From Gnetum montanum (taxonomy: Eukaryota; Streptophyta; Gnetopsida; Gnetales; Gnetaceae): DNA of 64,000 nucleotides. Where the stretch lies: the NCBI GenBank assembly GCA_015680685.1, contig MNCI01030540.1, positions 9,203 to 73,202 on the forward strand. Direction: 5' to 3'. The position numbers and the translations under genes were made by a program. Position 1 is the stretch's first letter. The number at the start of each line of letters is the position of its first letter. Shown piece by piece: positions 1 through 11,061 of this stretch. The notes under the pieces are model-generated. The model saw only the letters and a list, made by a program, of their open reading frames with translations. It was not told the DNA's origin and did not search any database.

Positions 1-1008
1 CATTGGAGATAGAGTTTTGACAACCCAAGAAGCAAGATGAAATAGTAGACAATCGAAAAGAAGGGATAAGGAAAATAGGAGCTCAACTACCAATAATACA
101 TATGAATGCAACATATTCCTGTACGATCACCCCAAGGGCCAATGTCCAATATTGTTACATTTACATGAGCATTGGGAAAATACATTACATCCAGAGTTCA
201 TACAGAGATACTATGTTCGATCACAGTGGCAACAATCCCAATTGAGGGGGAGACCACCTGTAGACTGGAGACACCCTTCATATCATCCGAATCCAAATGC
301 TTATCATTTTCAACATATTGTTTCTCCAGCTGGGCCAACATACTCTATCTCACCACATTACTATTCTTCATAATTCTATGAACCCATGCCTCCAACACAA
401 CCACCACCTTGTGTATCTTATATGCCTCCTAAATTTCAACATTCTCATCCTTTCCCTCCTTCCATAGTACCACCAATTGTTCCTAAGATGCCTACATCAC
501 AACAACAACCTCCAAATGCTACTTGTGTTATTGTTTCCAACAGCAATGAGAAGCCTCCTCAACATCAAAAGTGTCCTTTCTTTAAACACGACCATAAGAA
601 GGGACAACACAATTTTGAGGCCACTGCATCTTCCAACCCAGCACAAGTCCCACACTATGGTGCACCCTCATCTTTGAATCCAATGCCTCATGTTACTTCA
701 TCAGGGCCACCAACTCACACTCCAACAATCATATGGCCCAATGAACACCAAAATGGAGAGTGACAACCCAATCCTTGCATACCATCTAACGGTCACAAAC
801 ATCATAGTGGGTCAACTCATTATTTGGGAACTACATCATACAAATTGCCCCACTATGCTTATTATAATCAAGTCTATGAAACCTAATGGAGTAAATATGA
901 CCAGGCCTCAACACTACCAACATGCAAGGATCCTCATCTTCGATTTATTAATCCTTGTTGTCCTCAATAGTTTAGCTATGAGGGATATCCCTCATTCTAA
1001 CAAGTAGG
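1..1008 (+). pseudogene. gag C-terminal remnant, element A
   Basis: One frame runs through this stretch with a few stops. It starts near a Cys-x2-Phe-x3-His-x3-Cys box (about 98-140, containing YDHPKGQCP) that matches the Cys/His box of the copies at 27.24 kb and 22.3 kb. After it comes a Pro, Gln, His and Tyr-rich low-complexity tail, with many PP and HH pairs between 386 and 763, which ends near 1008. Similar Pro/Tyr-rich tails follow the box at 21.86-22.29 kb and 27.3-27.7 kb. Gag packages the element RNA in virus-like particles. The second Cys of the box is Phe here. The start lies outside the window. Confidence 0.6.
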
Positions 1009-1017
1009 ATTAATAAA

Positions 1018-1145
1018 TATTTTTCTTTTTATTTAATTTTTCAATTTTTGTTTTCCAGTTTTTCATTTTTCAACTTCTTGTTTTATCTTTTTATCTTTTT
1101 ATCTTTTTAGTATTTTCATCTTTTTACATTTTTTGTAAGTAATCT
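1018..1145 (+). other. T-rich tract at start of 3' region
   Basis: A run of TTTTT/ATCTTTTT units follows the gag remnant. The same kind of T-rich block follows the last coding segment in the copy at 28.87-29.0 kb and, on the minus strand, at 17.82-17.93 kb. It therefore marks the coding to 3'-region boundary in this family, and here it shows that protease and pol were lost between gag and this point. Confidence 0.5.
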
Positions 1146-2918
1146 CGTCTATGAATAAAACACTCATGTGGATCATTGGTTGAGGTGTGTTCTATGTTAT
1201 TAAATCATGAGTGATCAATTATTTGGACAGTGAGCCCATTACATCCACTCATCCACTCTACAAATAAGAGGTTTTGTTCAAGGGTACAATGATATTCTTG
1301 ACAATCTTAAAACTTAATATTAATTTTGTGTTCATTGTACCCAGAATGAAGAAGGATGGACCAAGAGGGAATGATTAGGATGTGACATAAAGGGGACTTG
1401 TGGATTCTCTTTGGTGACCTCTATGGGAGTTGTCATGCAATATGGTTGTACTAAGATCCTTGTAGATCTAATGAAAATGGGAGTAAGAGTAATCAAAAGG
1501 GCACTTGAAAATCCAATGCTATGCTAGGGGGTCCCATTGGAAAGACATGCATCCATGCCTAAAGGTTGGCAATTTTTTTGGATTCAGTATTCAAAGAGAG
1601 AGAGAGAAAAAGAAAGAGAAAAAAAATCAAAATGAAAAGTGCCACAAAACAAAAATCACTCCTCCCTTGAATAAAACGCCAAGTGATCGTACGCCTTGTT
1701 GTTATGGTACTCTCATAGTTGTTCATCATGGGATGAAACAATGTGATGTCACTAATTAGAAGAATGGACTTGGTCCTGATCTTGGAACGATGGGTTAATG
1801 ACACCTTAATCATGCTTTACATGTAGGATTCACTATGCCCTGGGTCAGTTACCTCATGTCCCAATCTCTACGATCCCTTTCTATAGTTCTTCTCATCTTA
1901 CTATTTGTGTAATTGTAGCTCGTGTCCCATGTAGCATAGAATTTTCATCTCATTTTGATGATATTTACATGTGTGTGTTTTGTGGAGTTAGTGCGGATTA
2001 CATTTAACCCTTCTAGTGCCCATGGACACTTTAAGTATGGTTACACAAGGGCATTATAGGTTGGAACCTACTTTGGGGAGGATCCACTTGTATAATCTTT
2101 TTTAATTTTTACTTATGACACAGCTCACACACACCATTTATTACACTTAGCATATTGTTCATGATATTCTTTCCCTTATTACTATCCCTCTGATTCAATG
2201 TCCCTATGAATCATCACATAGCCTTTTTCTCTATCACCCAAGGGCCTTATTGATAAATCCCACAGATCATTATTCATGCCTTTAAAACCATCTAATTACC
2301 TGAGAATCCCTTAACAATCATCCATATGTCCTTAGTTTACATTATTTAATTTCAAAGAAATATTAAAAATTTGGTACATTCTCTAAGTGCCCTAACTTCA
2401 ATGAAAAAATATATACGTGAACCCCCCTATGCTAATCAACATCATTTGCACTTGTTCACGCAGGGGAAGTTTTTCAATTCCTCTCCATGACTTGTGATTG
2501 CACGTCCCTTGCTTTCATATCCATAACTCGCTCGCTAATACTCTGATTTTCATTCCGTTTGAACCTACTTGAACCCAGAGTGTTAAGCTTTGTCGTAGGG
2601 GAGGGGCACACACCGAATAGTGCATATAGTGCATAAATTTTTGAAATTTATCATCACCCGAAGGAAATCTTTAAGGGTAATTAGTTGTAGAATTAATAAT
2701 AGCATGTGTCAAAAACAATTTCATCCCCTTAGCTATACCAGAAAATTAAATTTGGAAACCACCTAAGCAAAGAGGACTCAACACTATAATCTTTTAGGGA
2801 CATGTTCTTCCAATAATTAACATCACATAGAAATAAAGTAAATCTATTAAGGCAAGTAGTAAGGTATCACCTAACTTTGGTAACAACCTTACTAAAAATT
2901 GATTCCATGTGATTGCAG
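1146..2918 (+). other. Non-coding 3' region of element A
   Basis: No supported gene. It contains blocks shared with other copies of the family, including a GGGGAGGATCCACTTG block near 2075 (compare 7915 and, more distantly, 29.98 kb) and a 'cattggaaagacatgcatccatgcc' type block near 1530-1560 (compare 7450). The short frames at 1505-1813 fall in these shared blocks and are not genes. Confidence 0.5.
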
Positions 2919-3407
2919 ATGGTCTGAAAACGCGGACAACAGGAAGGTCCTGCTCAAGGTGCGATCAAACGACCTAGGAGATGTGAAGGACAAGTTCCTA
3001 TTGAACAACATGCATAGCAGGAGGAACAATCATTTAGTATCCACCAAGAAGACCCTACTATTATACAATCAAGGCCTACCCTCTCTAAAAGCAGTGCCTG
3101 GTACTTAGGGAAAACGTACCAATTTTGGCACAATAAAGAAGAAGGCACCATGGTTAACAATTCTGGTGTGACTATTGATTTCTCTGTTCAAGCCATTTTG
3201 GAAGTATTAAACCTTCCAAATACAGGGCCAAAGGTTGCTCAGAACCAACTGGACACGTTCAGAACCAAAAAACTTAATAAACTATTGATAGCGAATAAAA
3301 GGATGGTGCAAGAAAAAGAGAAGGTTGACTAGGATGCCTCTATGGCACAAGCGCAAACTTACACACACGCCAAGGCACTCAAGGCCTTACAAGAGAAAAA
3401 ACTCTAG
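2919..3407 (+). pseudogene. 3' accessory reading frame, element A
   Basis: A frame of 163 codons starts with ATG directly after a splice-acceptor-like sequence (tgattgcag, 2910-2918) and ends with TAG at 3405. It has premature stops at codon 3, after the QHA segment and after KEKVD. Early residues are basic with KRPRR, a possible nuclear localisation signal. The middle holds a VTIDFSVQAILEVLNLP segment with the pattern V-x-F-S-x3-I-x3-L-x-L-P. That pattern is typical of the putative plant transposon protein domain found in extra ORFs of plant gypsy elements. A shorter homologous start is at 8428. Function unknown; the extra-ORF assignment is inference from position and pattern. Confidence 0.5.
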
Positions 3408-3655
3408 GCCATACTTCAATGCCATCAAATCCCAACACCTGGAGCACAAGAAATGGGAAAGACACCTATGGAGGAGCCACTGCCACTAGGAACTACATGA
3501 GTTCCACTAATTTTGTAATCATAGGATTTTCTTTTGTGTTGTGTCTCAATTTTGTCCTGACTCCACACTACAGCATCATCCCACTTTTCCACCTAATAAT
3601 CCCATACCTATCCACTATGTAATCACTATAACTCGAGGATGAGATTTCATTTACT

Positions 3656-3665
3656 CGTGGGGGTA
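3656..3665 (+). other. Polypurine tract of element A
   Basis: GTGGGGGTA ends right at the LTR start. The preceding 30 bases (gaggatgagatttcattta...) match those before the other LTRs of this family at 8911, 30728 and (minus) 15396. It primes plus-strand DNA synthesis. Confidence 0.8.
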
Positions 3666-4272
3666 TGATGAGTCATGAAATTGCTGACAGCTACAATAAT
3701 GCACCCATGATAACGCGTCCACGATATCTCATGGGCCGCGATATCTCATAGGCCACGATAATGCATATGCGATATCGCATGGGCCACAATATCACGTCCT
3801 TTCTGTTGCCAGTTCTATAAATAAGAGGTGGCTCTCCCTCATTTCACAACTTAGGTTAGATTGTAGCTAAACTCTAGTAGTTTGATCCCTCTAGAGATAG
3901 ATTATTTTCTAGTGTCTGCCTGTAGTGTGATGAATGTAATTTTACGACATCCTTTATTCGAATGTGATGTACTTGGACATGCACATGATCAAAACTAAAG
4001 ATCAAGATTACTTCATCATTTCAGCATTTACTTTGTTTATTTATTTATTTAATTGTTATTTACTACTTTCCTAGTTAATACTCTCTCACCCTTAAACTCA
4101 TGTTAGACGCGGAATGAGTACGACTTGATTACGAGCATTTAAGTATGACTACTTGGTAACCCAGTGGCATACNTTAGGTGCCACAACTAGTCTGTCCGCC
4201 TAGTTCGAACGGATCATGCGTGTAACGCTCATATTCGTATGGTTGAGTGTATGGGTACCTCGCCACTCATCA
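3666..4272 (+). repeat. LTR shared by elements A and B (GATATC type)
   Basis: Starts TGATGAG and ends CTCATCA, within the TG...CA rule. U3 (about 3700-3800) has several copies of palindromic words such as GCGATATCGC and GATATCTCATGGGCC. A TATAAATA box is at 3816-3823. The end (ttgagtgt...gtacctcgccactcatca) matches the LTR ends at 25250 and, inverted, 14569 and 24087. It is preceded by a polypurine tract, as a 3' LTR should be, yet followed at once by a second gag region, as a 5' LTR should be. The primer site expected after it is gone. One N is at 4173. Confidence 0.8.
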
Positions 4273-4299
4273 ATGGTGCTATTCATATTCAACATAGGA

Positions 4300-5960
4300 G
4301 CCATGGTGATCTCCTAGTTTGTCATCTTCAACATCTAATTCTGATAAAGATGAGCATAGGTATAGAGATAGAGGTATACTAAAGGGTCAAGATGAAGATG
4401 GAAATGGAAATCAAAAAACAAGATACAAGGCATCAAATGGAGCATAGATGAGATCATCATAATCAGAAAAATAGAAATAGAAATTATCACCATGACATGT
4501 TGGACCCTTGTTGTCTACTAGAAGCCTAATACAAATTAGGGAGGTAGTTAGAATACCCCATAGGAATCAAAGGGAAAGCTACATTAAATGACTTGATATG
4601 AATAACATTATTAAATTTAAGGGAGACTATAATTTTGATCTACAACATCATTTACAAGTCTTCCATGATGCCTACACCTTAAAAAATATCCAAATTAAGT
4701 GGCAAAAGTTTAAGCTCTTTCGTAGAACACTAATAGAAGAATCTAAGAGTTGGTATCGATTGTTGGAACTAGGTTCAATCCACCGATGGTCCATAATGCT
4801 TGAGCTCTTCAATGAGAAATATCATACCTATTCAATAGTGTCTAATCTAAGAAAACAAAGCCAAGGGTGGAAGAAAGAGAATCATGAATCCCTAGATAAA
4901 GCCTTGGGAAAATATTATTCTCTACTACATAGATGTCTAGATCATGAATTTTCTCAAAAGTAGTAGCTTTGTCACATCATAGATGAGTTTCATAACAAAA
5001 TGATCGAGATCCTTGGGATCTATGTGCAAGAAAGATTAATAGAGTTGAGAGCCCATTAGATCCAAAGGCTAATTGAAAAGATGATAAAAGAAGAAGAATA
5101 TTTGTGTAAAAGGAAGAGTGTGGAGAAATATAACTGGGATCCAACTCTTCACAAGATAGAGGTCCATATTAATGATGAAGAAAACGAAGCAGCCCTTGAT
5201 GAGTTGATTTCATAGAAAACATTACCAATACAAAATTTGATTGTTGAGATTGAAGCAAGGGTAGATAAGATGTGGAAGATGATGAATAAAAATGTTACAA
5301 CCAACTTGAAAATCATAGAGGAGAAGGTAAAGCAAATAGGATCAAGTGATCAAAATAAGAAGAGGAAAAAGAAAAAGGAAATAGGTAAGAACATGTATCA
5401 ATAAAAAAGGAAAATAACTATAGTTGAAGAGGTTGCAAACTCAGATATAGAGGAGGATGATAGATGTGACATCTATTAGTATAAACATTGAAAGGACTAT
5501 TACCTAGTTATGTTACATCTACAAGAGTTTGGAGGCTTTTCTTTGAATCTTAAGTTCATAGAAAAGAAAATGTTTAGGAGATTTCCTTATCAATAAGGTA
5601 ATTATAGACGATCCTACAACCAATAGTACTATCCTAATGGGACTTCTTTTCAACCTTAAGAATAATATTAGCCATAGTGGCAAAACCCATAGTTGTGGGG
5701 GGTGCCATCAACAAACCAGTAATATCCCTATCACTAGCCAGACCCTTATGGATACTATGTTTAGCAACCTGTTTCTCAAAATGTTTCTACTTCCCCTACC
5801 TTAGATCACGACTACTACTCTCTTGAATACCATAAACCCACAACATCTACTATGGGATCATCATCCCATACCTCTCATCATCCATCACATCCTCAATACT
5901 CTCATAGTTTCCTCCAACATATGTCACCACCAATAATGTAAGAAGGATTACGACCATAAC
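4300..5960 (+). pseudogene. gag remnant, element B
   Basis: The best-preserved part is 4598-4960: MNNIIKFKGDYNFD, then HHLQVFHDAY, SWYRLLE and LRKQSQGWK segments. These match the capsid-type gag domain of the copy at 26.38-26.9 kb (MNNIPQFKGGYNVD, NHLQAFHNAY, SWYQSLE, LRKKVQGWK). Downstream, through many stops, come the matching coiled-coil-like segment (ARVDKMWKMMNK), a Lys-rich stretch and a decayed Cys/His box near 5465-5500, then a Tyr/Pro-rich tail. The N-terminal disordered part is reduced to a trace at 4330-4440. Beyond repair as a gene. Confidence 0.7.
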
Positions 5961-7240
5961 CTTAATAGAAGAATGCAACTTATGTTGTGAACATAAAAAA
6001 GGATGATAATGTTAGTAGATGTGAAGAAAAGTCTTGGAAATATCCTTTCTTTAGAGTAGTTCTCACATATGTAGATAAAACTAGTAAACTTACTAGCTTA
6101 TTAGAGCTAGCACATGGAAAATTTGATGCAAATCCCTTCTTCACAAAAGCAACATCTTCTAATCCTATGCAAAAGCCAACAACCATTATCACTCTAACAC
6201 AAAACATAAAAATGAACTTATCACTGGGAAGAGATAGAAAATTCCATGCATTACTAATAATGATAAATGGTATGGTTTTGGGTTGAAAGTTCAAAGAATT
6301 AACACAATCTCTATAGCAACATGAAACAAACTTAAGGAACAAGTATGTGTGAAAAACTAACTCTACACAATAGCCACTAAACCAAAAGACACCAGTGACT
6401 CTAGAATGAGAATACCAAACCATACAAAAGATGCATGAAAACATCTAACCCACTTATTAGTTGTAGTCCTAAGAAAATGAAACAAATAGAGAAATTAGGA
6501 AAAGACATCTTACACTCTAACTATACATCAAAATAAGATGTTAAAAAAGGAGACTTAAGAACTAACATAGAAAATCAAAAAAAGAATGTCTAGACCCTAT
6601 AAAAAAGAACACACCTTCTAGCCTAGCTGAAGATATGTCTCCAAATGATTGAAACAAGATTATAATCAATATTAAATGGATTACCAAGAAAAAACTCAAA
6701 TCACTAAAGATGATAAATGGAAAACTTATGGTGTATAATCAAGGGAATGTGTGGTCTATTTTTTGAATGCTCTCCCATGAGTTTAGTTATGGGGAAGATG
6801 TCCTATCTTGAATTAAGAACTAATGAGTGCATTTTCACTCTTTGTTTCACAATTTTTATCATTTTCCTAATTCTTCAAAATTTTTCCATTCTTAATATGT
6901 TTTCAATGTCTTGTTATTTTTCTTTTATTTATAAATTTATCTTTTCTTGAGTCATTTATTTTATGTTTTATGGATTCCTACTATGTTTTTGTTAATAATA
7001 ATGTTATCAATCATGATGTAGAAGTTAACATTATGTGTTGGAATTTTGTCTTATGCTATCCACATTATCCATCCCTCCAATTTCTCTAAATAAAATGTCT
7101 TTATTGTGAAAGTAATATGGTTCTTCTCACACAAAACTAAAATTAACTAATGATCTTTATGCTTTGAAGAATAGGTAAAAGATCAAGTGGGAATGGAAAA
7201 GGATGTAACATCAAGGTGATTTGTTAGATTCTCTTCTTGA
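5961..7240 (+). other. Unassigned internal region of element B
   Basis: Short open frames (5987-6286, 6717-6950) exist, but I recognise no domain in either. 6830-6960 is T-rich, as at the coding to 3'-region boundary in other copies. No pol motif is seen on either strand. Confidence 0.35.
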
Positions 7241-8427
7241 CTTCCTTCTTGAGGCATATGACTTCTCATGGAATGTATCATCACTCCTACTATTGATCAT
7301 AAACAAAGTGTTTCTTTGGATGGTGTGGTTCCTGTGACTCAAAAAAGAAACAAAACACACACACACACACACACACAACAATGAAAAAAACATGGGAATT
7401 TAAAGCACACTTCTTAAACACAATAATGGGCTACAAGCATTGGTGATGGGGTTGGAAAGACATGTTATCCATGCCTGAAGACATAACTCTAACTAAGCTC
7501 CTTCCTTTCTTCTTCTCTTTTTGCAGTGATGCTCATTCTTTGTGGTTGTTGTGAACTCATGATGGTAGGCAAGAAGGGACATATCAATGTGAGGCCATTG
7601 TTAATGGCATGGACTTGGTTTGAAAATTAGATGGATAGGTATGATGATCATTTTAATCACAATTAACACAAGAACCTATTATGAAAATTGTTAAGTACCT
7701 TACATCCCAATCTCTGTAATCTCTTCTCATCCCATTACTTACCTTACTGATGCATGCAATTATGAGCCTAATGGTTTGTATAGTATAGTGTGAAATCCTA
7801 AACAAGATAGTTGTGTATTTTTTGAAAAAATGGCATGGTCAGCATTTAACTTCTAAGATGCTCACAAACATCTATAAAGGTTATTATGCAAGGGCATTAT
7901 GGTAGGATCTTGCGTTGGGGAGGATCCACTTGCATGATTTTTTTTATCATGGCTCTAAACCCAACCTCACATCTTCAAGGATATCATAGAAACATTTTCT
8001 GAATTTATGCAGATTTTGTGACTACTTATAATTTTGAATTATCTATAATGATTTTATGTTGAAATTTCCTAAAAATTCAAATTTTTTTTACCTTATTATG
8101 ACCTAGACCTTCAATTTTAGTTGTTCAAAAACTTGTGAGCTTCTAAAGTTAAGCTCATTTATAATGGAGGGGCTAAAGATTTATTTTTTGAAAATTTTCT
8201 AACACCCTATTTTCAAACATTATGGTAACTAATAATAAATATAATCAAAATAACATGCATAACTTGATGATTTTAGTTACCATAGAGTCTTGGGAAACAT
8301 TATTATGAAATCATGTTGAGCATAAATGCTAAAATTTTTTCAAGTTAAGAGCTAACTAAGGCTTCAAAAAGGATTATTCATTAAGGAGAAATTATCAAAA
8401 CTAATGTTGATCCTTTGATGATTTCAG
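7241..8427 (+). other. 3' region of element B with (CA)n
   Basis: Matches the 3' region of the 14-31 kb copies: a block before 'gggaatttaaagcacac' (7395) resembles 29475, and 'gggcattatggtaggatc' plus GGGGAGGATCCACTTG (7895-7935) resemble 2050-2090. An AC microsatellite is at 7354-7377. No gene supported. Confidence 0.5.
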
Positions 8428-8500
8428 ATGACATAAAAAATACCTAAGGTTAAAGGTCTTTTACAAGGCAAGGAAAAGAGGCCAAGAGGATGAAGAAGGA
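8428..8500 (+). pseudogene. Start of 3' accessory reading frame, element B
   Basis: ATG follows a splice-acceptor-like tgatgatttcag. The first residues (M-T-stop-K, then GKEKRPRG) parallel those at 2919 (M-V-stop-K, then AIKRPRR). Both copies carry a stop at codon 3. The frame is lost soon after the basic KRPR motif. Confidence 0.4.
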
Positions 8501-8864
8501 GGATATGCCCATGGAAAAATCGTAGTACATACAAGGATTAAAGCTCAATCACACATTTTCTAAATGCATGGGATTATGAGAAGAAATTTTAGTCTATCCT
8601 TTAAGGATGTTCTACATAAAAGATAAGCATCAACATAACAATCAAGGTTGGACAATTTGCCACCACTAGCAATAACAAGAAGATTCATCTTCTATAGATT
8701 TTTTGAAGACCTTTGTAATTTTGTAAACTTTAATGTTTATCTAGTATTTTTATCATTTTGTAATGCATACACTTAAATAAAATTTTATAATGTAGCATTC
8801 TAGTTTTGTAATGGTAGTCAATCTAATCTTGATCACCTTACAATTTTTGCAATGGAGCTTCATC

Positions 8865-8884
8865 TATATATATATATATATATA
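8865..8884. repeat. (TA)n microsatellite
   Basis: About ten TA units just upstream of the polypurine tract of element B. Confidence 0.9.
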
Positions 8885-8910
8885 ACTTGAGGACAAGTTT
8901 TTACTCAGTT

Positions 8911-8919
8911 ATGGGGGTA
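8911..8919 (+). other. Polypurine tract of element B
   Basis: ATGGGGGTA adjoins the LTR start, preceded by gaggacaagtttttactcagt, the same context as at 30705-30738. Confidence 0.75.
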
Positions 8920-9319
8920 TGATGAAACACCATATGTTGGGTAACTTAGTTGATGCATCCTTGTTAACACATATTAGATGCATTGGTGCATATGTGTTGA
9001 TGCATCCCCATCAACGCATCTTAGATGCATTGGCACATATGTGTCAATGCTCTATGATATTAAATCTATAAATATGCAAGCACACACTATGTATTTGACT
9101 AAACCATCAATAATCATCATCATCAATAATCATATGCCTTACTTTGGACTAAACCATACATGATAAAACTACCAATAGTCCAAGTGAGATGATAACAACC
9201 TACAATTAATGCTTAATAATCTAGATACCACACTTATTTCATCCATGGAAATTGATTGAATTATATGTGAATGCTTGTGATTCATATGGTTAGGCATAGA
9301 GGATACTTGCTACTCATCA
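8920..9319 (+). repeat. LTR of element B (GATGCATC type)
   Basis: Starts TGATGAAACACC and ends CTACTCATCA. U3 (8950-9045) carries direct and inverted copies of TGATGCATC/ATGTGTTGATGCATC words, and TATAAATA is at 9067-9074. The 3' end (catatggttaggcata...ctcatca) resembles the end of the GATATC-type LTR, but U3 does not. Confidence 0.65.
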
Positions 9320-9573
9320 AATATGATACACATGAAAGCAAAATAAAACACACAAGTGTCGCATTGTCTTCTAAAATGAGCGTAACACTACATATGAGAG
9401 TAAATAAAATCTCCTCAATCATGTTCTTAATTATCATAACCTAATGTTGGATAGCTTTAATTATTTAATTTAATGCATGCATTTAATTACATAATATTTT
9501 TAGATGTGTTTTAATATGCTACTTTAATTTCATAAACTAAATATTAAGATTATTGTGATATATTGTTTCTATA
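9320..9573. other. No feature recognised
   Basis: AT-rich sequence between the end of element B and the LTR at 9574. No coding or repeat signal seen. Confidence 0.5.
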
Positions 9574-9973
9574 TGTCATGGAAAATGTCAAATATATGTA
9601 ACATTTGACATTATGTCCAAAGAAAATAATAGGAAAAATAGAAAAGGAAAATGAAAATAATGTTCTATTAATGTAGAATAATGTATCTAGGTCATTCTCT
9701 AAGGGTTCCTTGGGGTTATCTTCCTATAACATCTATTCCTTAGAGGTAATCCAACACTACCACCATGGTTAGGCTTGTAATCAACCAAAAGGGATGTCAA
9801 GTTACCTTCCTATCCTACTTCACCTGATACCGGTTACTTACTTGTAATGACTCCACAACTCCATGTTGATATGACCTCTAATGCTTGAGTATAAATACCT
9901 TAGGTCAAATCCCCAAAGGTCATCTCAAGAGACATGCCCATTATTACAATGTGTCCTTTTGGGTCTTGTTACA
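9574..9973 (-). repeat. 3' LTR of the copia-like element
   Basis: Starts TGTCATGGAAAAT and probably ends TGTTACA on the plus strand. It matches 31713-32113 along its length: both contain a block with 'aaagaaaataataggaaaaat', 'gggttatcttcct' and 'actaccaccat', then 'ttaggcttgtaatcaa'. Confidence 0.6.
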
Positions 9974-10539
9974 ATAATTGCGATACTTTTTATAAAGAGA
10001 GACTATATGTTTTAAGTAGTGGCACCATATGGGAATGAGGAAATGATAATCTATCCTTCTTAGGTTACGTTCATCCTCAAATGAGTCCACATTAGTGATC
10101 TTTCTCTACCTCTAGTGCTGCTTCCATGCTCGAACATTCCAATGCTTTTGATTTCTCCTTTGAAATAAGGTTGAATATCCTAATGTTATTTTGTTTATTC
10201 TAAAAAAGTATAAGTAACAATAATATGATTGAACTAAATTTGAATTTATCAATACGTACCTTACCCTTTAAGGTAATGAAAAGAGGTAAATTAAAGGTCT
10301 ACCAATCACCAATCATCAGTCCTAACTAGGATCACACAAAGTGTAACTTATATCTAGTTATCCAATTGAAGGTATGGAAAATTCTTATTTCCAACTTACA
10401 TTACCTTAAGATATTTTAGTTACCCAATTAAAATATAAAATAAATAATGAATGAATTAAGATAGTAATAAATAAAAGTAAGGTTAAGAGTCTTCTTAATC
10501 TTAATCAAACTTGGGGATTAATGAAAGTAGTTGTAGTTT
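9974..10539. other. No feature recognised
   Basis: Internal sequence of the copia-like element. No polypurine tract or conserved coding motif could be fixed by eye. Confidence 0.4.
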
Positions 10540-11061
10540 TGCCATAATAGCTATATGATTGGATGGAATTGTTTCAGATGATAAGGATTGATCTTTCTTC
10601 TTAATTTCTTTCTTAGGAATTAACTCTACTAGCTTGTTAACTTTGAAGAATTGGGCATTGTATCAAATATAGTCTAGGATCTTGATGAAGAATGATGTTG
10701 ACTTATCATTAGTAGTCATGGCAACATAGCTCATGAATTGTGGTTCTTGATCACTACTATCCATCAACATTATTTGTTCTTGAATTCTAGGATTTGACTT
10801 GTTTATTAAAGATTACAAGTAAGTGGAATATGCACTAGCTAGTGGAATTACATGCTAAATTAATGGAAACATCCACTTCAAATTAGGTTCCTCTTCCATG
10901 GATTCTTTTATGCATCCATATTTTAAGAATTGATAAAAACTACTTTCAAATTTCACATTAAAGTCTTCATAGAGGATAAATGACATTGAATTGAGATTGG
11001 TATGGGTTAATAATAACTTATTCTTCAATATTTTCTCTATTTGGTTAATCAAGTAAATCAC
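10540..11061 (-). pseudogene. Unrecognised coding remnant in copia-like element
   Basis: On the minus strand one frame stays mostly open from 11061 to about 10540. It starts MIYLINQIEKILKNK, passes FESSFYQFLKYG and, after stops, reads MDSSDQEPQFMSYVAM and KKEIKKKDQSLSS. The composition looks protein-like (charged, Ser/Gln-rich, a Lys-rich end), but I do not recognise a gag, protease, integrase or RT motif. Its orientation agrees with the host element, so it may be a gag fragment. Confidence 0.3.

Larger units (their letters stand above)
1..4272 (+). mobile_element. Ty3/gypsy element A, 3' portion, pol-less
   Basis: Left-truncated by the window edge. In order it shows a gag C-terminal remnant (1-1008), a T-rich tract, a long 3' region, an accessory reading frame (2919-3407), a polypurine tract and an LTR ending at 4272. 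No protease, RT, RNase H or integrase lies between gag and the 3' region, so this copy could only have moved with enzymes supplied in trans. The family link to the elements at 14153-31557 comes from the gag Asp-His-Pro-Lys motif, shared blocks of 3' region (for example near 2041-2095, which matches 7895-7940) and an identical GGGGGTA polypurine tract. Its LTR is also the left LTR of element B. Confidence 0.75.
3666..9319 (+). mobile_element. Ty3/gypsy element B, pol-less
   Basis: Runs from the LTR at 3666-4272 through a gag remnant, a 3' region with family blocks, an accessory-ORF start and a polypurine tract, to an LTR at 8920-9319. About 0.8 kb of leader and N-terminal gag found in the copy at 25.25-26.1 kb is missing after 4272. 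No protease, RT or integrase is visible. The two LTRs share the ends (TGATGA...CTCATCA) but have different U3 sequences, so B is either recombinant or built from two related subfamilies. Confidence 0.6.

Noticed and set aside
7354-7377. Cys/Val-rich minus frame (7211-7393)
   Set aside because: Its striking VCVCVC stretch is only the (CA)n microsatellite in translation.
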